Shown here: piece after piece, positions 27,701 through 39,700 of the stretch
How positions within the stretch are numbered: position 1 is the first letter of the stretch
How the letters are laid out: each line of letters opens with the position of its first letter
Source: Ianthella basta
Lineage: Eukaryota; Porifera; Demospongiae; Verongiida; Ianthellidae
Assembly: GCA_964019415.1 (NCBI GenBank)
Contig: OZ025881.1
Span: 1,779,280 to 1,843,279, forward strand
DNA length: 64,000 bases
Direction: 5' to 3'
Notes under the pieces: model-generated
What the model was told of the DNA's origin: nothing
The model's database searches: none
Seen by the model: only the letters and a program-made list of their open reading frames with translations
Translations under genes and position numbers: made by a program

Positions 27701-30700
27701 GTTCAGCTAAATTCGCAAAAAGTGCAATGCTTATGTATATGGTAGCCCGTTATCCTGACTTCTAAATGTGCTACATCTAGCTTCCACTGGAGCATACCTT
27801 GTATATTATCGAAACTAGGGCATACACAAAATGCAAGGAGCCTCACTGAGCAGGCTTGCAGGGAGCAAAAATGGCAGATTTGGCTGTCTAATATGGTATA
27901 TACAATAAACCATTGTAGCCAGTATGACTGGAGAACTGTAGGAAGTTGGTAGTGAGAAAGAACCATTTTAACTTGATTTGGTTCATGTGCAAAGAATGTT
28001 TTGTTGTGTACCCGTCAAATTCGTGGCTATATCACTTTGGAGCAATGTGCACCACCTTTTGATAATCAGTCTATCTAGATATGCACATGCATAATTAGCC
28101 AGCAGGAGTGATCTATCTCTTGTGTGAACAACGTCATTTCCTTGCAGCATCAGCAGTGTGCTACTTCTTCTTAGCATCATCAGATGCAACAGCCCTGTAG
28201 CGCTTAAGCCTTAGGTGCTGGCGTTCACATGACAACTCCATTAAGCCCACTTGATCACTCCATGTTTGCAAATGTTCTGAGTGTTTCTTCCCATTGTCAC
28301 TATTGTCCTTTTGTCTGGTGAGCAATTGCACAAGATAGTAGCATCATGTGAAGCAGTGCTTGAGGCCTCCTTCAGTGCCTTAGCTCGCTGAACCCAGGGA
28401 TCATTTTTAACGGGGATGTGGCCAGATAATGGCGGACTTGACCTCCCCACCAACATGCCACCAACTCACAACTGCAAGTGCAACAAAGAATCCTATGCAG
28501 CATGAAGCAAGAAGTCAACAATCTAAACAGATGTGGACCAAATGCAGGCAATTGACAATGACAATGTTGAGGCCAAGGTGTCAAAATTTAAATGCTATAG
28601 ATATATCTATCTATCTCTTTATATATATTTATTTGCCGTTGCTAGGTGGTTGCTATATATATTTAGAGACTATAAAAGTGCTACCTGCAGTGAGAGGTGA
28701 CAATTTGTTATCACACAGCGATTATATCTTATTGGAGAGCAAGAATATCTAATCGGGTTCATGAAAATATCTAATCGGGTTCGGTGTGATTCAATCAATA
28801 GCAACAACACTTCACATGCAAGTGCATGCTTGCATTCAGATCAAACACAAGAACAGTTCAATGAAGCAGACAGTAACTCTACACTACCCAACTATTAATA
28901 TGGTTGGGTTTTGAATATCTATGGTGCCACTGTAGTTTCAGTCATGGTAAAGGGCGCAAAAGCTTCATCTTATTGGAAGCACTGAGCAAACTGATCACTG
29001 CCATTCTACTGTACTACAGCTGTCGAAATTTGTGCGTCGATGGTGGCCGATTCTTCCACACGAGATGACCCGGTCGGTAAGACATCTCAGGTAGCTAGCT
29101 AGCTACCGAATGAGCGAGCATAGAGACTCAGATCACGGTCGCCGCCAGTTCCACCGCATCTGATCACCGATCCATTGTGCTGTCCAACCATAAGATTCCG
29201 CTGACACACGATTAACTGGCCAAGTCTTGCTGGCGCCTCCGATCACGTTGCAGGAGTGGGACAAGACGTCTTCTCCGTAGAGTAAGAGGTTTCCGGAAGT
29301 GTAGCGTACGGACGTTTCTGCCTGACTCGCTTGGCTCCTCGCTAGCTAGCTCTCCTAAAGAATAAAAATGCATTGAATTCGCCCGACCTCTCCTAATGCT
29401 TCCTTATTTGGCTAAAAATCAATTAACATTCACCCACGCTTCCCTTTGTTCAGCAAATAAATCACTTACAACACCTCCTTTTCAGGATGTCACTGATATA
29501 TAAGCACTCCCCCCTCGGGCCTTGTGCTTATAAATCAGCGACATCCCTCAAAGAGGTGTTATAACTAATACATATTGTTACTTGATATATATATATATAT
29601 ATATGCATACCCTGTTGCCCATGGCTTCAGACATCTCATATCACCTAAGAACTATACTATTATAGTAGGTGATATGACTTTGACCTGTGTGATATTATCA
29701 ACAAGGGAAGTAAAAAGGCTTTCCACAAAAACAAGGAGCTATGTAAAGGGATGGTGTTGAGTGCCTCTGAAGACCACACGTCCTTGCATGGAAAAACTGG
29801 CTGGTGGAAAAACTGCAGGAACAAGGACCATCCCATGCGCAACCCATGGTACCATTTGAAGGAAGGAAGGAAGGAAGGTATTATAGAACTGTTACCCGAT
29901 TGCCAAAGGGCATAATTGCTGGCTGAGGTGAATAGCCACTTGTGATGGCGAACCTTCCATTTGGGGATACAGAGTCTCTTGTACTTGTGCAGGGATGCCG
30001 ATAATTGATGTTTCTTTGAAGTAATCTTCCTTTTGACTCTCGTTGCTGGGGTCAAACAGCTTGTGGTTCAGTATGCATGGCTTAGTAAGTTGGCGATACC
30101 CACATTTGCCCTGTTGAGGATCACGTGTGTAGTCTTTGACAAAGTCATACCAAGAGTAGATAAGAGATGAGAGCATGCAACCACGTGTGCATGCAACCAC
30201 CCTATTACACAGCTGTCACCAGCCAGCCAGAAGCTGAGGAAACAGCTCCAGCGCAGAGAGAAACACTCACTGACCAAAACATTAAGCTCTGTGCAGCAAC
30301 AAGTGAGTCACAGCTGACAGTTTTTTCTTATACATGGTAGCAAGAGTAGATATGAGATCTACTCTTGATGATAGTGACCATATTGTTTACTGTGGGCTAT
30401 GTATTTTCACCTTTGTAGGCATTGCCTTGAACAATGAGCAGAACAATGAACTTGTGAGACTCACAGGGGTGATCAACAACATCCCGAAGTGCATGAAGGA
30501 ATTGGAGAGCATTGTTGCAGAAGCGGAATGCCATGCACCAGGAACTGGGGTGACACTGCAAGAAGTCTGGGATGATGATACTGGAGACCGACAACAGTTC
30601 TTCCATGACCAAGTGCACAACAAGACAGGGAGCAAGGGCAATAAAAGGAGCCTTGTTACATACCACATTGGTAAGCATTGTATGCAAAGCCATACACACA

Positions 30701-33700
30701 TGCATGTATACAATTTTTATATAAAAATTATATATATATAGCTAATTTCATGCACTGTTTAAGTATTCAAGCATCACAAACTACCACAACACTGTGCAAG
30801 TTTCTTGAGCACATGCAAGTGCAGTATATTTGAACCAGAAGTGTTCTATAAACGGGAATCTATATACTCCCATTGCACGCATGCAGCATTGGTTATCTAT
30901 CTGAGAAGTCCAGCTGCCTTTGAATCAATTTGGGACATGCAAATCCTGCAGCCTGGTACAAATGATGAAGGGAATACTACATGTACAGCAAGCACTGCAA
31001 GGACATATCGACAAAGTCAGAACATCCACCTCTAGGAGAGGGAATCCTGATATTTGACGAGGTGCAATCAAAGGTGATGTGGAATCTAAAGACAAATGAG
31101 ATTGTAGGACTGGCTGTGTCAGAAGATGATTTGCGCTCCCTGCATGATGTGTATGCATCAGTAAAGGATGGGAAGGGCTTGCAGATGACATCACACATTC
31201 TGCAGTTCCTCTGGAGTGATTTGTCCTCTAACTTTGATGTCATTGGACCGCACTTCACTGCAGAGGCCGTGATGGAAGCCAAGTTTATAACAGCCTGTGT
31301 CCTTGAGGCCATGCTGACCTTTGAATCTTTTCGCTTCAGTGTCCGTGGCCTCGTGTGTAATGGATCAAGCTGCAATCTGTCATTCATGAAAGGGCTCTGC
31401 GGAGTATCAGGACAGTTCTCTAGCTCATCAGGGGGAACTATTCTGTACCAGCATCCTTCATCTCCCCATTCAGTGGCAACAGAGTGTGGCTGATCATTTG
31501 CCCTTCCCACCAGGTGAGTATGTAATAATATTATATGTATGTTATATTTATATATTTATACCACAGCACATACCAGTAATATATATGCTATATTATGCAT
31601 AATTGCTATATGCATGTCATTTTATATATCCTTGGAATTGCAGCTCAAGAATACGGTGTCAGCTCTGCACAGTTCCAGACTAGGGGTACAAAGAGCTTTT
31701 TCAAGGACGGCCACTCCTTTGGATGGCAGACCATAACTGATATGTGGGCAAGAGAAGTTGGAAGAATGAAAGCTGACAGGAGTTCCAAAGCTTAAGGAGT
31801 TGAGTTGTACATCATTCATGATGCGTGGACCAGGCTGAACGTGGTACCAGCGAAAATAATGCAGGTGAGTAAACTTAGCAACTCTATCACTACATGCACA
31901 TTGCCGTGCAGTAGTAGAGTGTTTTTCTTGGCATAATATATATATATCTTTATTTGCCATTCATTGCTAGGTGGTTGTTATGTTTATTGAGTGACTATAA
32001 AAGTGCTACTTGCAGTGAGAGGTGACAATTTGTTATCAGACAGCGATTATATCTTATTGGAGAGCGAATATATCTTATAGGAGAGCGATTATATCTTATT
32101 GGAGAGCAAGAATATCTAATCGGGTTCACGAAAATATCTAATTTGGTTCACTGTGATTCAATCAATAGCAACAACACTTCACATGCAAGTGCTTGCATTC
32201 AGATCAAACACAAGAACAGTTCAGTGAAGCATACAGTAACTCGTACACTACCCAACTATTAATATGGTTGGGTTTTGAATATCTATGGTGCCACTGTAGT
32301 TTCAGTCACGAAAAAGGGCGCAAAAAGCTTCATCCTATTGGAAGAACTGCGCAAACTGATTACTGCCATTCTACCGTACTGCAGCTGTCGAAATTTGTGC
32401 GTCGATGGTGGCCGATTCTTCCGCACAAGAGGACCCAGTCATGGTGGAAAGACATCTCAAGTAGCTAGCTAGCTACCGAACGAACAGAGACTCAGATTAC
32501 GGTCAGTTCCGCCGCAGCTGATCACCGATCCACCACAGGGTAGTTATAACATGAAACCGCTAATATAGCCGCTAACTTTGCACCTTTTTGAAACGTTATA
32601 TTTTCGCTCTCTGAATGACTCTAAGAATAAAGATTGGCAGGATAATAAAGTATGATCTTAGCTTTATCGGAGAAGTCGATCACCGCACCGGCAAAAGCTT
32701 GGATGACGATGTTTGATAGTGTTGAAAATGGTATACTCGCCGACATTCAGAGCAAAACCGGCATATCTAGACGACGCATGAAACACGCGTAGTTGCGCAG
32801 GTTAGGTGTAGGGGGATGTAAAGCTTCAGAATCGACTGAGAACTGGGGATATACGCGTCTGTTTGCAGAGAATATAAAGAAAAACACCTTTTCGGTAGAA
32901 ATTTTGCCACAATTCACACGTTCGAATGCAATTTTCTCTGAAATAGACTACGGTACACTTCTGTTCTCAGTCGAATATGAAGGTATATTTACTACTAAAC
33001 ACGATGATGCGCAGCACACTCACCGAGAAGGAGCTCTAGGTATGCCGGTTTTTTATACAAAATTCCCTGTGCAACAAGCCGGCCATTGTGATGACGTCAA
33101 CAAACGTCACTATAAGTTATCGACTAGCAATGTGTTAAAGGGATGTTAGGACGCGGCTCGTCAACCGAAGTGCAGCAGATCGAGGACAGTATCTGTTATT
33201 GTTGTCAGGCCCACAGAACTGGAAGAGTATGATTTAGTGAAGGTACGTTGGGGTGCATCCATGCGTGCCGCACTACACGCTCCCTAACTCATCGCACAGC
33301 CTCAATCCACGCTCTGTCTCACTCCACGCGCTGCCTAACTCCACACGCAGCCTCAGTCTGCGCATGGCCTCTCTCCACGCGCTGTCTCACTCCACGCGCT
33401 GCCTAACGGATACGCCTGACTACGCGCGGCCTCTCTCCACGCGCTGTCTCACTCTACGCGCTTCGTATGTAACTCAACACGCAGTCTCATTCGACGCGCT
33501 TCTTCACTCTACAAACGTTTTCTCATTCCACACGCTGTCTCGCTCCACGCGTACTCAGTACCAACTCGATAATTGCTGTAGATAAATACTGGAATACAGA
33601 GAATAACTGCATTAGGCAAAGACTGTTGTGTGAGCACTGTAGCCAAGTGCTTGTCTGTTGTGTAAGCACTCTAGTGGTGTGCTGGTCTGTGTATAAGCAC

Positions 33701-36700
33701 TCTAACTGAGTGCTAGTCATCTTCTCATCCTTCTTCCTTTCCTGTAATACTACTACTGCAAAATGTGAATGTGGGTAGCCCTGCTGCTTCTGTGATTGTG
33801 TGAGGTTGGTGTATGTACAAGATGACATCATATGACATCACTGTTGATGTCACTGATGACATCACATACTTCTTCCTCAAAATGTGCTAACGATCAAAAT
33901 TTAGTGGTTATCTACACATTTCACCCAAAGTGGAGGTTTCATGTTATAACTACCCTGTGACCATACTGTCCCGCCGTCAGATTCCTCTGAGCCAGCTTGG
34001 CTCCCTCCGCCTCCTATGCCCTCGGGCTAACCTTCCGCCGATGCACGATTCACCAACCAAGTCTTGCTTGCGCCTCCGATCTCGTTGCAGGAACGGGGCA
34101 AGAAGTCTCCTCTGTAGAGGAAGAGGTTTCCGAAGGTGTAGCGTACCGACGTTTCTGCCTGACTCGCTTGGCTCCTCGCTAGCTAGCTCTCCTAAAGAAT
34201 GAAAATGCATTGGATTCGCCCGCGCTCCCCTGATGCTTTCCTTATTTGGCAAGAAACTAATTAACATTCACCCACGCTTCCCTTTGTTCGGCAAATAAAT
34301 CACTTATAACACCTCCTTTTCGGGATGTCACTGATTTATAAGCACTCCCCCTTTGGGCGCTTCACGCCCTCGGGCCTCGTGCTTATAAATCAGCGACATC
34401 CCTCAAGGAGGTGTTATAACTAATACGTACGAAATATATGTATTTACTCATACATTTTCTTCATTATTCATTTTGTATGTTTTCTTCTCATTCATTATGT
34501 GCACGCTACGTAGCAAGAACAAGTAATTGGAGAGATCACAGAGCACATCAGCAGCAATACAACAGGTGTTGAGTCAGATGAGCAAGCACTGTTGCACCTG
34601 CAAGCTCTCCACAATTTGTTTGTAAGGGGCATACTCTAGACGGAGAGCAACATACTGGGGATTCGGGAAGGATATGAATATTTCTCAGAATGGAGGACGT
34701 TGTTAGAAGGTATATATATAACTACATTTGCAGTTGAAACTACATTTGCATGCATGCAAATGTAGTTTCCTATATGCAAATTGCTTGATACAGTACTATC
34801 ATGATAAATAACAGTTATATGATTCCTGCAAATTACATTATTGCAGATCTTCAGGAAGAGGAGACAATGATTCCATCGAGACAGGTGACACTAGCTCTGA
34901 AAATGCAGGAGTGAAGGTGGATCTGAGGCACAACTTTCTTGCTTGGCAGGTTAGCCCACACATAGGTCATGTTTTGTTATTATATATATATATACACCAT
35001 GCATTAATTGATTATGATCGTGAGTGAGTGTGGCTATAGTACTAAATGAGTTTCTGTCATTTAGACGTGGGATCTTCTGCGTATCATGTACTTTGGATTT
35101 ACTGGTCTGTGCGAAGACTTCACAACAGCTTATCCAGGATATTACATCATACCAGTCCGGGTTAGTGGAAGTGCCATTGAGAGCTTGTTCAGCTCGCTAA
35201 AGTACAATGCAGGTGGTCAGCTCTCTGCAACTAATTACATGACTGCCCTATTCAGACAACTAAGGCAGTGAAACATCTGACATTGACATAGGAAGAACCA
35301 TACTACAAAAAAACGAGGCAAGTCCAAAGCACAGCGCAAGCAACGAACACTGTTAATTAAACTAAGTTCTTTTAATTTAGCTGCATACACATTTAGCTCA
35401 TTGCGCAAGTTCAATGACACATCAGTAGAATGCCCTTCCTTCAGCTGCAGTATCTTCTTCTTTGCATTCAACCATTCCTTCTTTTGTGAATTAATATTTT
35501 ACAATTTTCTCAATAGCTCTTGGAATATGCTGAAAAGTTTTCCATCCTGTGTGAGGGATTCCTCCACCAATACCTCCATCTGTAGTGCTGTAATAAATGC
35601 AGGATAGTCATCTTGCATTGCCAGGCATGCGTAAAGTTCATCAAACATCTTTGTTCCAAACTGACTGCATTCTTCCAACTACTTCACTAATTTTGCATTT
35701 AACTGTTGTAAAAACGGTATGAGACACTTCTTTGGGAAAACTCTCCCTCCACACTCAACAACAAGGATGCAGTGTGGCAAATTCTTTCCCTGGTCTTCTT
35801 TGGGCATACAGATAAGTTGCATGGCAGACAGCTCACGCTTACTTTTGCTGTCATCTTTGTTCTTTCTTAATTCAATCATACTGTGTAATTGAGCTCCGTA
35901 TACTCTAAACAGCATGTTAGCATCCTCTTCCACTTGCTCAGTTGGCATCATGTCTTGGCTTTTATCTAATTGTTTTCCACTCTTTACCTTCTTCTCTACG
36001 ATGGACTGTTGCATATAGTCCATACAGCCGTCCCTATGTGCTGGAAGATTATGAGAAATGAATGTTTTGCCAGACCAGACATGATTTCCTTTCCTTGTAC
36101 ATCATGGGCAAGTAACAATGAAGTCCAGTCATCGCTCACAGGAGAAAAAGTTGGATGCTCCTGGTCTTCCTCCACTTGAGCATTTTCGGTCGCTCTTTGG
36201 AGGGCAGTGGGCCTACATATCTGTTCAGGTTGTTCTCTATGACCTAATGTGCCAGGCCTCCAATGTGCAACGCTGGGTGTGGTGTGGATGGCTGTCCAGA
36301 ACCTGTGCCTCTTTCCAGTTGATCATGTGCATCTTGTCTATGGCATGCTCCGCAACTACAGACTGGGCCACATTTTCAGATGTCAATGCCCTTTTGTGCT
36401 CTTTCATCTTTGGTCCAGTGTCCGGCTCGTTTGCCCAATGTACGCTCTGCTGCATTGTACTAGGGACTGCCTAAGTGTGCAGTGGGGGCAGAAGCAAACA
36501 CGGACATTCAGGGGGGTGAGGATCTGCCGTATGGACTCTGCCAAATGGCGAACATACGACAGGGTTATGCTGGCCTTGGGCGTGTCCCGTGATGGGGGTG
36601 GAAAGGGGGTGGGAGGAGGTCTTCAGCTTGGTTGATCAGGGTCCTGGGGTAGCCATTAGTCTTCAAGGCTTTTGAGACATGCTCCTTTTCAGCATCCCTA

Positions 36701-39700
36701 TCAGGCTGGAAGGTGCTGATCCTATCTGCTCCAGTGAGCAGGGTGAGTGTCACGGCAACCTTGTGGGCAAGGGGGGAGGGGGGTGGGATGAGAAATCCAG
36801 ATAACAGTCTGTATGAGTCTTCTTGTGAAACACAGAGGTGGATAGAGAGCCATCCTCGTGTCTGATTACTATTGTGTCCAACAATGGAATGGTTCCCTGG
36901 GACTCTTTCTCAATTGTAAATTGAATTGAGGGCTCGATAAAGTTCAAGTGAAGGTGGAGTGCCTGTATCTGGTCAATTGGTAGGGCTGACAGAGTGTTGT
37001 TCATGTACATCTTCCAGAACAACAGCCTAGGTGTGCAGGAGGAAAGTGCTCTCTCTTCCATGACCTTCATCACTAGGTCTGCCACCATGACTGAAACAGG
37101 CGACCCCATTGCCATACCAAAGGTGTGCTGGTACCATTCCCTTCTGTACACAGTTATGTGGCATTGAGGCAGAAATTGAGTAGATTCACCACCTACTCCA
37201 GGGAAAGGGCTGCGCGACCTGGCAAGGATGGATCTGTCAGGAGGCGCTCCTTTGCCACCTTTGCTGCAAGGTCTGAGGGGACTTTGGTAAATATAGGGAT
37301 ACTACGTCGAAAGACACCAGGGTTATTTCTGGTGGGAGGATCTGACCTGCAACGAAGGTAGAGAACTCTGCCAAATTTGTCACATGGGATGCTGACTTAC
37401 CTATGAGGGGGGGATAGGGTTGATACCAGATGATTTGACAGCGCGAAGTAGAAGAGTTGATAAAGGAGACAGTCGGTCTCAGAGAGATACACAGTTTAGG
37501 GACTTTGGGCAGTCTGTATAGTCGAGGGATCTGGCCTGCGGTGTTATGTAAACAGTGACAGAGTGGGTCTGGGATTGATCCTAATCTGTTGAGGGTAAGG
37601 AGGAGGGAGGGAGTTCATCTTTTCTTTCTTGGGTTGGTGTGGGGTCGCGGGGGAGTCTCTTGTATTTGTTCATGTCTGTGAGGAGCAACCTCACCTTTTC
37701 ATCATAGTCTATCTTGTTCATTATATACTATGGTGGTGTTTCCTTTGTTTGCCTGTGCAATGACAATGTTTTTGTCTGCCTTAAAGTCCTTGATGGCCTT
37801 TTTGTCCCTTCAGGAGGAGGTTTGGCAGTGGTGGCAATGCGGTCAAGAGGCCCACTATTCTTGTTCTTGCTTGTTGGCCTGGCATGAGTCTAATCGTTTT
37901 AGACCTCCTTCTACTGCAGCGACAATCTCCCTCACGGGGATCCTCTTTGGTGCCAGGGTGAAATTCAGGCGTTGTCCAGGCCTTTGGCGTTGGCACAGGA
38001 TATATAAAAGTTAGTGTGCAATACAACGCATATACAGATTGAGGCCCAAGGGCACAAAGGAAACCTACCCGAAGGGCAGGTTTCAGCTAGTACAGATAAA
38101 TACAGTACATGCATGCACTGTAGCCTACCTAGCACATGAAGAGTACAAGCACCAGCATGGCATACACTAGAGTGGCTTACGGAAACTTCAATGTCCTCTG
38201 GAAGAACAGGAAAAGTTCTTCCTCTGTGCTGTTTGTACGACAGCGGTAGACCTCATAGGGAGCAGGGATGCCCTTGTATATCTCAAAGATCAGTCGAATG
38301 AGGTCTTTTGGCTTTTGGTCTGGAGCCACATGCATCACACAACGGTGCTGGGTGGTGAGGGTGTGGGGGAGTGGGTGTTATACGTATATGGCAGTATGTA
38401 CTGTGTACATGCAAGAGGTAATTACCTTCCAGGGAGCTGTGTGTGGACTAGGTGTCTCTCTTTGTAGCGATTGAGTCTTCATCAACGAGGGGGCAGTTCG
38501 CTTAGGGAAAGCTCTGCTAAGCACATTTCCATCTTGAAAGAGGCCCTCGAGGATCTTGCCCAACTGAGCAATGGGCAGCTGCTGCATCTTCTCCTGGGAT
38601 ACACTTGATGATGGCACATCAGGTGGCTTGGTCAGCAAACACTGGTGAAAAGAAGGAAGGGACTGGTGGAACATGTTTTGCTTGCAAGCACACACAGGCA
38701 CATGCACAGGCCCAAAGACATACTATACACATATATGCATTCCTACCTGCAAAGAGGCTGTTAAGTGCTCCCTGGTGTCCACTGTGGAGTCAAACAAAAA
38801 GCTCACTTCCTGCACCAGCTGAGGGACATTTGCCAGCACTGAACTACCAGGGTATAACATTCTGTACATCCTTAACAATTTTGGGATGTGGAAAAAGAGG
38901 AGTTTGTTGTAGTCAGTGCGAACTTGCTTTAGTTTCTGTCTCCAATCAGCAAGCCTCTCCTCTAGATGAATCACCTTTAAGCAGAGGGGAACGAAGGTCA
39001 CTCAGGTGTTAAGTAAGTAATGTAATAAAAAATGTCATGGCGGACAAATCCAAGACTTTCTCCTGAAATGGCTGCACTACTACAACACATTCCACACAGA
39101 CAGTTGTACGTATGACTGTAACTTAATTATAAATCATAGTGCACATATCCAGAAATCTCCTGACACTACTCACCAATCTTTCGGCCTCTTCTAAATCAGA
39201 GCACTTCATTTCCTTTCTGATCACTTGGGGATAGCCCAGGTTCATCAACTCACACTGTGCCGCAAAAACCCGTTGAGCAATCTACACATTACAAATAGAT
39301 AAGAGTCACACCTTCCCTTAAGAGAAGTATTTGGTGGCACTCAGAGTCATGTTGACCATTGCATGCAGTCTTACAGCTGAGAGTCGCTGAAATTTGAAGT
39401 GGATCCCATCTTCTGAGCCAGTCTCCAGGAATCCAAGCTTTCTTGTAAAGTCCTCAATCTGTTCCCTGTTCCACAATACAGGCTTTACAGGAGCAGCATC
39501 ACTGGCCCCCTCGCGGCCTTGTGCAGGAGCAGACGGCTGGTAGCGGAGCAGCATTCTCCTTTGCTCACCCTCCTTCCACCACACAGGCATGGCTGGAGCA
39601 TCTGACTGCACCTCTTCCATTGACGTGGGAATTATAAACTCAAATAATCCAGTATGCAGCAGAGATTTGAGGTCCTCTGCTACATTCTCCAGTGTGTCAC

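Larger units (their letters stand above)
31945..34428 (+). repeat. Repeat family R2, copy B, inserted in P-like intron 3
   Basis: Matches copy A (28600-29572) end to end on both sides of a 1.4-kb insertion. It sits wholly inside the intron between P-like exons 31644-31864 and 34514-34709, so it arrived after or with that gene. The same terminal hairpin occurs at 34307-34420. Confidence 0.85.
30419..35271 (+). pseudogene. P-element-like (THAP9-type) transposase gene, broken
   Basis: Six plus-strand exons read by splice sites: 30419-30670 (GIALNNEQNNELVRLTGVIN), about 30887-31513, 31644-31864, 34514-34709, 34847-34949 and 35065-35271. Exon 2 has LGEGILIFDEVQSKVMWN, with acidic catalytic-type residues, LRSLHDVYASVK and FSGNRVWLIICPSHQ. 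Exon 3 ends VVPAKIMQ, exon 4 has QEQVIGEITEHIS, exon 6 has TWDLLRIMYFGFTGLCEDFT and GSAIESLFSSLKYNAGGQLS, the P-transposase C-terminal signature. At least three frameshifts (near 31005, 31450 and 31800) and an in-frame stop near 34637 destroy it. No THAP zinc finger was found upstream, so the 5' part is missing. It lies antisense in the 10.5-kb RNF213 intron. Confidence 0.8.

Noticed and set aside
33977..34267. Frames on both strands near 34.0-34.27 kb with basic residues
   Set aside because: They fall in repeat R2, whose copy A lacks the same open frames.
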